Under the pieces are notes generated by a model. The model made no database searches and was not told the origin of the DNA. It was given only the letters and a program-made list of their open reading frames with translations. A DNA stretch of 9,712 nucleotides, from NCBI GenBank assembly GCA_938004025.1, contig CALKXC010000457.1, positions 1 through 9,712 on the forward strand. The letters are read 5' to 3'. Positions 1 to 6,309 of the stretch are shown piece by piece. This DNA comes from an uncultured Leucothrix sp. (lineage in GTDB: Bacteria; Pseudomonadota; Gammaproteobacteria; Thiotrichales; Thiotrichaceae). Position 1 is the stretch's first letter. Every line of letters starts with the position of its first letter. Position numbers and translations under genes: made by a program.

Positions 1-21
1 CTAAGTATTTCCCCAGACTAC

Positions 22-58
22 TTTTGATTATCTATAATCAATCAAAATTTCTAAGGAA
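22..58 (+). promoter_or_regulatory. Putative promoter with nested inverted repeats and RBS upstream of the phosphatase gene
   Basis: A perfect -10 hexamer TATAAT lies at 33-38, but no good -35 box sits 16-18 bp upstream (the bases there are C-rich). The hexamer is embedded in two nested perfect inverted repeats: GATTAT/ATAATC at 26-31 and 34-39, and TTTTGATT/AATCAAAA at 22-29 and 40-47. A poor -35 plus a palindrome over the -10 is the usual look of a regulated promoter, but AT-rich DNA also forms such repeats by chance. AAGGA at 53-57 is a good ribosome binding site 7 nt before the ATG at 65. Confidence 0.4.
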
Positions 59-64
59 CATTCA

Positions 65-547
65 ATGTCTAAAGTCCGCGTTTTATTTATCTGCATGGGA
101 AATATTTGCCGCTCCCCTACGGCGCATGGAGTCTTTCAACAAAAAGTTACCGAGCGTGGTTTAAACGATCAAATCGAAGTGGATTCTGCAGGTACTCACG
201 CCTATCACATTGGTGAAGCACCGGATAAACGCTCCCAAGCCACAGCGGTTGCTCATGGCTATGATTTATCGGATCAACGAGCCAGGCAGGTGACTGTTTA
301 CGACTTTAATGAGTTTGATTATGTCATCGGGATGGATAATACCAATCATTACAACCTGTCTAAATTGGCCACTGAAGATGAACTCAGCAAAGTGCATTCG
401 ATGATGTCGTTTGCTAAAGATCGCAGTGAAACGGAAGTACCCGACCCCTATTATGGCGCTGACGGTTTTGAAAATGTGTTTGAAATGATCGAAGTGGCCA
501 GCGATGGATTATTGGAACACATCATAGAGACGCAACTGAAATCATAG
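65..547 (+). CDS. Low-molecular-weight protein-tyrosine-phosphatase
   Basis: Cytoplasmic phosphatase of the LMW-PTP family, which hydrolyses phosphotyrosine through a cysteinyl-phosphate intermediate. The signature P-loop C-x5-R-S is at the N-terminus (Cys10 nucleophile, Arg16, Ser17), and the general-acid loop D-P-Y-Y is at residues 127-130. At 160 aa it has the full family length, so it is intact. The ATG start has AAGGA 7 nt upstream and the P-loop falls at the expected distance from it. Some family members work with a tyrosine kinase on exopolysaccharide export, but no wzc-like kinase or capsule gene is in view, so that role is not supported here. A housekeeping or stress role is equally possible. 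The only visible neighbour in the same direction is the lipoprotein gene 44 nt downstream. Family assignment is secure; the physiological substrate is unknown. Confidence 0.95.
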   Translation: MSKVRVLFICMGNICRSPTAHGVFQQKVTERGLNDQIEVDSAGTHAYHIGEAPDKRSQATAVAHGYDLSDQRARQVTVYDFNEFDYVIGMDNTNHYNLSKLATEDELSKVHSMMSFAKDRSETEVPDPYYGADGFENVFEMIEVASDGLLEHIIETQLKS

Positions 548-562
548 CGTATTCGTAAGGAA

Positions 563-588
563 GTTATCTTAAATGGAAAGAGGATAAC
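563..588 (+). promoter_or_regulatory. Small stem-loop holding the lipoprotein gene's RBS
   Basis: GTTATC at 563-568 can pair with GATAAC at 583-588 across a 14-nt loop. The purine-rich ribosome binding site AAAGAGG (577-583) lies in the loop and at the base of the second arm, directly before the GTG start at 592. The stem is only 6 bp and A/T-rich, so any effect on translation is speculative. It lacks a T-run and is not a terminator. Confidence 0.25.
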
Positions 589-591
589 GCT

Positions 592-906
592 GTGTTTATT
601 AATAAAACAGTTTCTATTATCAGTTTAATAACGCTATCGGCCTGTACCACAGCACCGACGAGTCCAATTGACCTTGACCCTGTCGTCACCGCTAAAACTG
701 CTGACAGTTATGAAATAACGGTCAGAGGCTTGCCGGGAAAAAGAGCGATTGATGTCGAGCGCGGTTTTCATGAAGTCGCCGACAAAACTTGCATTAATCA
801 GGCCGGCTGGGGTGGATGGAAGATGCTCGATGGGACTTCCATAACACCTACCATGAACGCTGCCGGCCGCTATGTCGCTAAAGGACAAGTAGTTTGTAGT
901 CGATAA
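592..906 (+). CDS. Small predicted lipoprotein of unknown function
   Basis: A 104-aa protein I do not recognise. The N-terminus is a lipoprotein signal peptide: Lys5, a hydrophobic stretch at residues 7-15, then the lipobox L-S-A-C with Cys18 as the lipidated residue. The residues after the cysteine are Thr-Thr rather than Asp, which by the Lol sorting rule suggests the outer membrane. The mature part is about 87 residues, starts with a Pro/Thr-rich linker, and contains two further cysteines (67 and 102) that could form a disulfide in the periplasm, plus a Gly/Trp-rich patch (72-76). The start is GTG, chosen because AAAGAGG lies 8 nt upstream and the signal peptide begins there; a nearby ATG at 573 meets a stop after four codons. 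It probably shares a transcript with the phosphatase gene. Lipoprotein status is well supported; function is unknown. Confidence 0.75.
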   Translation: MFINKTVSIISLITLSACTTAPTSPIDLDPVVTAKTADSYEITVRGLPGKRAIDVERGFHEVADKTCINQAGWGGWKMLDGTSITPTMNAAGRYVAKGQVVCSR

Positions 907-912
907 TCGACT
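898..912. repeat. Palindrome across two convergent stop codons
   Basis: AGTCGAT and ATCGACT form a perfect 7-bp inverted repeat around one central base. It covers the lipoprotein stop (TAA, 904-906) and touches the rlmG stop on the other strand (912-914). As RNA it could fold into a 6-bp stem with a TAA loop in either direction. Neither side carries a T-run, so it is not a standard intrinsic terminator, though it is the only hairpin in the 5-bp convergent junction. Confidence 0.3.
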
Positions 913-2066
913 TAGCGCTTAACGACACGCAAAACGACAAACTTCTTGTTGGAGTCAACCACTCGACAATTACCAAATAGCTTTTTCAGTTTGGACTGAT
1001 AATCAAGATGACTGTTGGCAACTAACCAAAGCTCTCCACCAACTTGCAGGCAGCGCTTACTTTGGCTAAATAACTCCATGGCTGTTTGCTCACCAATAAC
1101 GTGTTGCTGGTGAAACGGAGGGTTACATAACACAAGGTCAACAGAGCTATCTTCTATTTGCTTCAAGCCATCGTCGGTAATGAATTTAGCAGCACTAGTG
1201 TCATTATTAATGAGGCTTGAGTAGTTGTCTTGCGTTGATGCTATCGCCATATATGATTCATCAATAAACTGAACTTTGGCGTCTGCATGCATCTGTAAAT
1301 AGCGTATTCCAAGCACGCCATTGCCACACGCTAGGTCGACAACCTTTTCAGCAGCGGGCAGGTGTTTGAACTGAGTTAGGAAGAACCTTGCCCCAATATC
1401 TAAGTGATCACGAGAGAATAAGTTTGCGTGATTGCTCAGCGTCATTTTCAACTCATCCACGGTATAACTTGTGGGATAAGGATTTTCTGGAATATTGAGT
1501 GCTGGATCAACTTTAGCAAACAGCAAACGAGCTTTTTTCTTGGCTAAAGAGGTAGTCACTGGCCCAACGTACTTTTCAAATAGCTGGAAAGCTGACTTAG
1601 GCAAGTGCTTGATCATACCCGCTGCGACGATAATCGCATCTTCCGTTAGCTGTGGACGCATTTTAATCAACTGATCTTCTAACAAAGCCATGGTCTTAGG
1701 GATTTTAATCAGCACTAAGTTCGGTGTTTGCTTTGGTGACTGCGTTGAGTCTAAATAGGCTACGGTGGATGCTTGCTCTGTAAAACCAGCTTCATAGTCA
1801 TTACTGACAAGGTTTGCAGTGGTTGCAATATGACTCACTTTTGAGTCAGACCAACTCGTCACATCGTACTCACGTAAAGCACAACTCAACGCTCCGAATG
1901 AATCATTTATGACTAAAACCTGTGAGTCCTGCACTGGCAATTTTTGCTCGGCAATGTGTTCTAACAAGTACTCGTCTGCCGCATCCCAAGCCCGCAAAAC
2001 ATCTTGTTTACGCTGAGGCCAGCGCTTGAGAATTAATTCACCAAAAGGTGAAGATAGCTTTTCCAT
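912..2066 (-). CDS. rlmG: 23S rRNA (guanine-N2)-methyltransferase RlmG
   Basis: SAM-dependent methyltransferase; RlmG makes m2G at position 1835 (E. coli numbering) of 23S rRNA. At 384 aa it is close to E. coli RlmG (378) and longer than its paralogue RsmC (about 343). The N-terminus reads like RlmG, including the A-W-[DE]-A-A-D-E-Y-L-L run (residues 26-35) and N-D-S-F-G-A-L-S-C (54-62). The protein is a duplicated Rossmann fold: a degenerate N-terminal half and a catalytic C-terminal half. The latter has SAM motif I D-L-A-C-G-N-G (244-250), the acidic D-E (269-270) and the target-base motif N-P-P-F-H-Q-Q-H (315-322). It ends with the RlmG-like K-K-L-F-G-N-C and K-F-V-V-L segments. It lies 8 nt after the dehydrogenase gene and looks like the last gene of the operon. 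No strong ribosome binding site precedes the ATG, so translation may depend on the upstream gene. Confidence 0.93.
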   Translation of the reverse strand: MEKLSSPFGELILKRWPQRKQDVLRAWDAADEYLLEHIAEQKLPVQDSQVLVINDSFGALSCALREYDVTSWSDSKVSHIATTANLVSNDYEAGFTEQASTVAYLDSTQSPKQTPNLVLIKIPKTMALLEDQLIKMRPQLTEDAIIVAAGMIKHLPKSAFQLFEKYVGPVTTSLAKKKARLLFAKVDPALNIPENPYPTSYTVDELKMTLSNHANLFSRDHLDIGARFFLTQFKHLPAAEKVVDLACGNGVLGIRYLQMHADAKVQFIDESYMAIASTQDNYSSLINNDTSAAKFITDDGLKQIEDSSVDLVLCNPPFHQQHVIGEQTAMELFSQSKRCLQVGGELWLVANSHLDYQSKLKKLFGNCRVVDSNKKFVVLRVVKR

Positions 2067-2074
2067 TTAAATGA

Positions 2075-3379
2075 TTACCAGTAGCTTATTGCATCGGCAT
2101 AGATATTTTCCAAATCCACCAAGTTACTCTCTCTTGGTGCATTGGAAATTGCTCGGGCTTGTCTCACGGATGAGGCCGCCATGGCTTTTATATCTGCGGA
2201 ACCGAAACCTACACCACTTAAGCCATTAGGCATATGAGTTTGTTGCATTAATTCAATCATACGCTTAGAAAGCACTTCACCGGCATCTTCAAGCCCTGCT
2301 CCCTTCTGATCTGCTTGGAGGAAACCTGCTGCTTCGAGGTGTCGCTCGGGCGTCGCTTCTGCGGTATATCTAAAGCAGGCCGGTGCACTGACAATCACGC
2401 TTACGCCATGCGGTACAAACGGCGTTTTAACATCATAATCTTTAGTCGTGATGTCTCGCATCAAATGAGTCACGCCGTAAGACAGCGCATGTGGCATATG
2501 CGTGCCAGAGTTACCAAACGCCATTCCTGCAAGGGACGCTGCCCACATTAACTGATCACGTGCTTCTTGATCAGACGTATCATTCACCGCTCTATCAAGA
2601 TAGGTACCGGCAATTTGCAATGCTTTGGTCGCTGCTAAATCACTCCAAGGGTTTGCCCCCTGAATCAGCTGCCTTGCATTAGGGTTTTCAACAGGAGCCC
2701 ATTGTGTGTAAGCCTTTGCGGTATAGCACTCCAACGCGTGACTTAATAAATCAAATCCCGTCGAAGCAATCACATTAGAAGGCAGAGTGTCACAGCACTC
2801 AGGGTCAATCACTGCTTGATCTGGCAACATCAGAGGTGAAGCAATCACAAACTTTGTATCCAAGTCCCGCAGGCGCACCACGGCAATTGAAGTGCATTCC
2901 GAACCTGTTCCTGACGTTGTTGGGCAAGCAATGTGCGGTAACAGTTTTTCTGTAATGGTTTTTGATTCACCGATAGGTTTTGCAAAAAATGGTTTTAATA
3001 CGGAGTTATGCTTGGCGCAGACAGCTGCTGCTTTTGCTGTGTCGATAACGGAGCCACCACCCACCGAAATCATCCCGTCAAAGTTGCCGCCATTAATAAA
3101 CGCCGCGCCCTGCTCCACACAAAAATCATCGGGCTCGATGCGAATATCTGAGAAGATTTCAAAAGCGATGCCCGATGCCGTGAGCGACTGCTTAACCGTT
3201 GCCATATAGCGACTGTCGAGCAACCCACCATCGGTAAACAAAGCAACTTCGGTCATGCCAAGCGACTGTGCTCGCCTACCCACTTCGGACAAGGTGCCGC
3301 GGCCAAAAGTAACTTTAGGGGTGGCAATAGTGAAGCTAGTCGCCCCATGATCACAAGGTGCAAAATATTGACAGGCCAT
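2075..3379 (-). CDS. Iron-containing alcohol dehydrogenase, hydroxyacid-oxoacid transhydrogenase (HOT/ADHFE1) type
   Basis: Group III (iron-containing) alcohol dehydrogenase, 434 aa. It resembles the HOT/ADHFE1 branch more than ordinary ethanol dehydrogenases. That branch couples oxidation of 4-hydroxybutyrate to succinic semialdehyde with reduction of 2-oxoglutarate to D-2-hydroxyglutarate, without free NAD. Visible motifs: nucleotide-binding G-G-G-S (107-110) with D113, T-T-S-G-T-G-S-E (154-161), and candidate metal ligands D210, H214, H297 and H324. The HOT-like feature is the longer middle section after the H214 helix, where a Pro/Asn-rich loop leads into Q-G-A-N-P-W-S-D (240-247), followed by A-x-P-E-R-H-L-E (341-349). 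Human ADHFE1 has closely matching segments. The ATG has AAGGAG 5 nt upstream. It follows the QEGLA gene by 23 nt. The superfamily is certain; the bacterial substrate is inferred from subfamily resemblance. Confidence 0.85.
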   Translation of the reverse strand: MACQYFAPCDHGATSFTIATPKVTFGRGTLSEVGRRAQSLGMTEVALFTDGGLLDSRYMATVKQSLTASGIAFEIFSDIRIEPDDFCVEQGAAFINGGNFDGMISVGGGSVIDTAKAAAVCAKHNSVLKPFFAKPIGESKTITEKLLPHIACPTTSGTGSECTSIAVVRLRDLDTKFVIASPLMLPDQAVIDPECCDTLPSNVIASTGFDLLSHALECYTAKAYTQWAPVENPNARQLIQGANPWSDLAATKALQIAGTYLDRAVNDTSDQEARDQLMWAASLAGMAFGNSGTHMPHALSYGVTHLMRDITTKDYDVKTPFVPHGVSVIVSAPACFRYTAEATPERHLEAAGFLQADQKGAGLEDAGEVLSKRMIELMQQTHMPNGLSGVGFGSADIKAMAASSVRQARAISNAPRESNLVDLENIYADAISYW

Positions 3380-3402
3380 AAAGACTCCTTAGCTATTGGA
3401 TA

Positions 3403-4689
3403 TTATTTAAGGTTCTCGGGACACGCCACTACCGGCGCATCGTTCAGCAGTTGCTGGTAATGAATATTCACTTGGCTCAAGTCTATTTTATTCAAAAAGC
3501 TCGAATATGTCAGATACGCCAGTAAAAAGCGTAGGTCTGAAGCCCAAGGTGGTAGATAGGTTGCGGGCTGGCATAAGTCCATACTCGCAAGCTCACACAA
3601 AACAGGAATATTTTCTAAGTCCAGCTTGCCACAAAACAGCATGCGTAACACATCGGTGCGTTTTGTAGCGACCATAGAACGCATGAAATTATGCACTCTA
3701 AGCAATCCATCGAGGTAGACGATGTCTTTTGTGAAAGGCACGCCGCCAGTTAATGTACCACCACGAAACACTCTGCGAGTGTTTTCAAAAGACTGGTCTG
3801 GCTCACCGATTCTATCGAGGAAATATTGGTAAACCTGTAAGAAATCAGCCCCATCAACGGCCATTTGAATGGCAATGACGCGATCTGCCAATCGATGCAT
3901 TCTGTCTATGTCCATAGAGCCTGTAATAAACTCTGCGAATACTGCCAAACCTTCCTGTGTTCTTGTGGTGCCAGGGTAACTGGAAGCAAGAATCTTCAAG
4001 TCCGGCTGATTTCGACCGTTTAATGAAGTGGCTACGTGAACATAAGCTTCATGATTAATGAGCTGCTGGATGTCTTTGTCAGTGAATTTTGCCCCACGAC
4101 GAATACGGATTCGGGTAGCGCCGGCCAAGGCATTGGCAGACAAAGTATCAACCACGCTAACTTCTGGCGCATTATCAGCAAACATGGATTGCGTGGCTTT
4201 GTGCATGGCTGCCGCCACGGTATCGGCGTCAATGGCTGCAACATCAGGTTCGCCAAGATCTATCGTGTCGAAACTCGCAAACAAATCGGCTAGCTGATTG
4301 GCTAAACCTAATGAGGTATTTGTTTGATCCACCAGTGGGCTCGTTGGCGTTCCGTATAGGTCACAGGAGTATTTGTAAAAGTCTGGAGTCGCGGTACTTT
4401 GTAGTAGCTTTGCGGTGTTTTCAAGGTCTTGGGCAATACCTAGTAGCCATTGATCAATGGGGTTATTTGGGTTGAGTTTGGTACGAACGGCTTCAATGAT
4501 ATTGAGCGTTTCGGTCGCATCAAACTTTTCATAACTTACAACCGGAAGCTCTTTGGCATTGTTAGCAAAAAACTGCTGTTTGATTGATGCGTCCCAACTT
4601 AAATGCCCCAATACACGCAATGACCGTGATGCTTGATAAAGCTGATCAGAAACGTTGCGAATTCTTTGCTTTTCTTTTTCTAGGCTCAT
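3403..4689 (-). CDS. QEGLA-motif protein (DUF1704/MATCAP-like putative zinc metallopeptidase)
   Basis: A 428-aa soluble protein of the family that databases call 'flavohemoglobin expression-modulating QEGLA motif protein'; that name does not establish a function. The diagnostic Q-E-G-L-A is at 245-249. Twenty-nine residues before its Glu246 ends an H-E-x-x-x-H motif (H213, E214, H217). This layout matches DUF1704 and its eukaryotic relatives MATCAP1/2, tubulin carboxypeptidases whose zinc is held by the two His and a downstream Glu, with the motif Glu as catalyst. I infer a zinc peptidase active site here too. No signal peptide or membrane segment is seen, so it is probably cytoplasmic. The C-terminal half is mostly helical. 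The ATG overlaps the scpB stop in an ATGA arrangement, and AAGGA lies 9 nt upstream inside scpB, so translation is likely coupled. The substrate is unknown. Confidence 0.87.
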   Translation of the reverse strand: MSLEKEKQRIRNVSDQLYQASRSLRVLGHLSWDASIKQQFFANNAKELPVVSYEKFDATETLNIIEAVRTKLNPNNPIDQWLLGIAQDLENTAKLLQSTATPDFYKYSCDLYGTPTSPLVDQTNTSLGLANQLADLFASFDTIDLGEPDVAAIDADTVAAAMHKATQSMFADNAPEVSVVDTLSANALAGATRIRIRRGAKFTDKDIQQLINHEAYVHVATSLNGRNQPDLKILASSYPGTTRTQEGLAVFAEFITGSMDIDRMHRLADRVIAIQMAVDGADFLQVYQYFLDRIGEPDQSFENTRRVFRGGTLTGGVPFTKDIVYLDGLLRVHNFMRSMVATKRTDVLRMLFCGKLDLENIPVLCELASMDLCQPATYLPPWASDLRFLLAYLTYSSFLNKIDLSQVNIHYQQLLNDAPVVACPENLK

Positions 4690-5408
4690 TCAGAACCGTC
4701 CTTTTTACTCTCGTTTTCTTCTGGAATTTCAACATCATCGGAACTATTTACATTGTCAGCTGCTTCAATTTCCTCAGATAACTCACTTGCCTCTTCTTCC
4801 TCATCAGAGTCTAAAGAAGTTTCATCTTTAGTTTCTTCTGATTCACCTTCTACCGGCTTAGCCAACTCCGGATAGATTTCATCTATATTTTTGAGCTCAG
4901 ATAGCGCGGGTAAGTCGTCCAAAGAATTCAAGTTAAAGTAATCCAGCAACTGACTTGTCGTTCCAAACAATTCAGGCCTGCCCGGCACTTCTTTATGCCC
5001 GACAACTCTTATCCATTCCCGCTCAATTAAAGTTTTAATAATATTAGAGCTAACAGCAACGCCACGAATCTCTTCAATCTCTGCACGAGTGGTAGGCTGC
5101 CGATACATTATCAGCGCTAGTATCTCAAGCAATGCACGTGAATAACGCGGTGGCTTTTCATCCCAATGCTTGGAGACCCAATCTTTATATTCAACGCGGG
5201 TTTGGTAGCGAAAACCGCTGCCAACCTCAACCAACTCAAAACCACGACCGTCACAACGTTCTTGAAGCGTCTCAAGCGCACTGCGAATATTGGCTCGGCT
5301 CGCTTTATCTTCGGGTTGAAAGTAATGCATCATTCGTTCAATCGTCATCGGCTTCTCAGCACTGATCAATATCGCTTCTAGCACGCAGATGAGCTCATTA
5401 TTTTTCAT
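4686..5408 (-). CDS. scpB: Segregation and condensation protein B
   Basis: Non-SMC (kleisin-associated) subunit of the SMC-ScpAB condensin, which binds ScpA as a dimer and helps chromosome compaction and segregation. Two winged-helix domains are visible. The first is roughly residues 1-80. The second is roughly 85-165, with the family hallmarks Y-R-Q-P-T-T-R-A-E-I (102-111), I-R-G-V (114-117) and G-R-P-E-L-F-G-T-T (143-151). I chose the ATG at 5408, giving 240 aa, over an in-frame ATG at 5444: GAGGA (5421-5417) lies 8 nt upstream of 5408, the N-terminus then matches the family, and the overlap with scpA shrinks to 11 nt. A long acidic tail follows the folded part: 24 of the last 53 residues are Asp or Glu. 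The gene sits directly between scpA and the QEGLA gene with overlaps on both sides. Confidence 0.94.
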   Translation of the reverse strand: MKNNELICVLEAILISAEKPMTIERMMHYFQPEDKASRANIRSALETLQERCDGRGFELVEVGSGFRYQTRVEYKDWVSKHWDEKPPRYSRALLEILALIMYRQPTTRAEIEEIRGVAVSSNIIKTLIEREWIRVVGHKEVPGRPELFGTTSQLLDYFNLNSLDDLPALSELKNIDEIYPELAKPVEGESEETKDETSLDSDEEEEASELSEEIEAADNVNSSDDVEIPEENESKKDGSE

Positions 5409-6291
5409 CAATCTGATCCTCATCATCGCCATAGTCTTGGTCAATATTCATATCAAGATTGGCATGATTTTCTTCTGATGCGGTTACCGGCTTCACGTAA
5501 ATTGGCTCATAAGGATCCACTTGGACCAAATCAATCACTCTAGATTTTAATAACTCCAGCACCGCCAGAAAAGTAACAACAATTCCTAAGCGCCCTTGGC
5601 CTTCGATTAGCAGATGTTCAAAAGAAACAAACTCTTTTCCTATCATTCTATCCAAAACCTGAGTCATTCGTGCACGCACAGAAATCGTCTCACGTTTGAT
5701 TTGATGATGCACCTTGAGGTCAAGGCGTGACAACACTTCGTTAAACACTCTAAGTACTTCATCCAGCTCAATATCGGGCAGTGGAATATCTTTTTTTGAA
5801 ATGATGGGAGCGATTGTTAATGGTAAAAAATCGCGTTCCGAACGTGGTAAATCATCCACATCTTCAGCTGCTTGCTTAAAACGCTCATATTCTTGTAAAC
5901 GCCGCACCAATTCTGCGCGAGGATCTTCCTCGTCATCAACATTTTCGCGTTGAGGCAGCAACAATCGGGATTTTATTTCAGCAAGCAACGCCGCCATCAC
6001 GAGATATTCTGCAGCTAGATCGAGGTTTTGCTGTCGCATAACTTCGACATACGCCATGTATTGCGTAGTGATTTCAGCTATGGGGATATCGAGGATATTT
6101 AGGTTTTGTCGCCTAATGAGATAGAGCAACAAATCAAGCGGGCCTTCAAAACTTTCTAATATGACTTCAAGCGCATCCGGAGGAATGTATAAATCCTCCG
6201 GAAAAACAGTGATCTTCTCACCCTGCACGATGGCTAGGGGCAACTCCTGCTGAACAGGTTGCGTAACGGAAGGATCAGTAGCAGCGCTCAA
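5398..6291 (-). CDS. scpA: Segregation and condensation protein A (kleisin)
   Basis: Kleisin subunit that bridges the SMC heads and recruits ScpB. The N-terminal SMC-binding helical domain begins near residue 45 with the hallmark F-E-G-P-L-D-L-L-L-Y-L-I (48-59) and continues through the helix ending E-I-K-S-R-L-L-L-P (105-113). The middle, acidic and charged, is the ScpB-binding region. A C-terminal winged-helix domain covers about 200-265 (R-x-R-M near 207, then L-A-V-L-E-L-L-K at 242-249). An acidic tail ends the protein. The length of 297 aa, with about 45 extra N-terminal residues, is common in gammaproteobacterial ScpA. The start is TTG, supported by AGGAA 4 nt upstream; the first in-frame ATG would delete the SMC-binding domain. 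The gene begins 18 nt after trpS and lies in the same reading frame as trpS, separated by its single TAA. Confidence 0.94.
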   Translation of the reverse strand: MSAATDPSVTQPVQQELPLAIVQGEKITVFPEDLYIPPDALEVILESFEGPLDLLLYLIRRQNLNILDIPIAEITTQYMAYVEVMRQQNLDLAAEYLVMAALLAEIKSRLLLPQRENVDDEEDPRAELVRRLQEYERFKQAAEDVDDLPRSERDFLPLTIAPIISKKDIPLPDIELDEVLRVFNEVLSRLDLKVHHQIKRETISVRARMTQVLDRMIGKEFVSFEHLLIEGQGRLGIVVTFLAVLELLKSRVIDLVQVDPYEPIYVKPVTASEENHANLDMNIDQDYGDDEDQIDEK

Positions 6292-6309
6292 AATATTCCT
6301 AGTGACTAA

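Noticed and set aside
573..587. Four-codon ATG ORF upstream of the lipoprotein start
   Set aside because: Too short and without its own ribosome binding site; it does not overlap the GTG start, so it is not a convincing leader.
634..888. Minus-strand 84-codon open frame opposite the lipoprotein gene
   Set aside because: The plus-strand frame has a ribosome binding site, signal peptide and lipobox, whereas this one has none.
2892..3209. Plus-strand 105-codon open frame inside the dehydrogenase gene
   Set aside because: Antisense to a strongly conserved coding region; no family resemblance and no initiation signal.
4036..4297. Two plus-strand open frames of 79-85 codons inside the QEGLA gene
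   Set aside because: They lie opposite a well-supported conserved gene, have no ribosome binding site or recognisable protein features, and read as mirror images of its codons.
5409..5444. In-frame upstream start for scpB adding 12 residues
   Set aside because: The ATG at 5408 has GAGGA 8 nt upstream and gives the family's usual N-terminus. The longer form would overlap scpA by 47 nt, and its extra Met/Arg-rich residues match nothing in ScpB.
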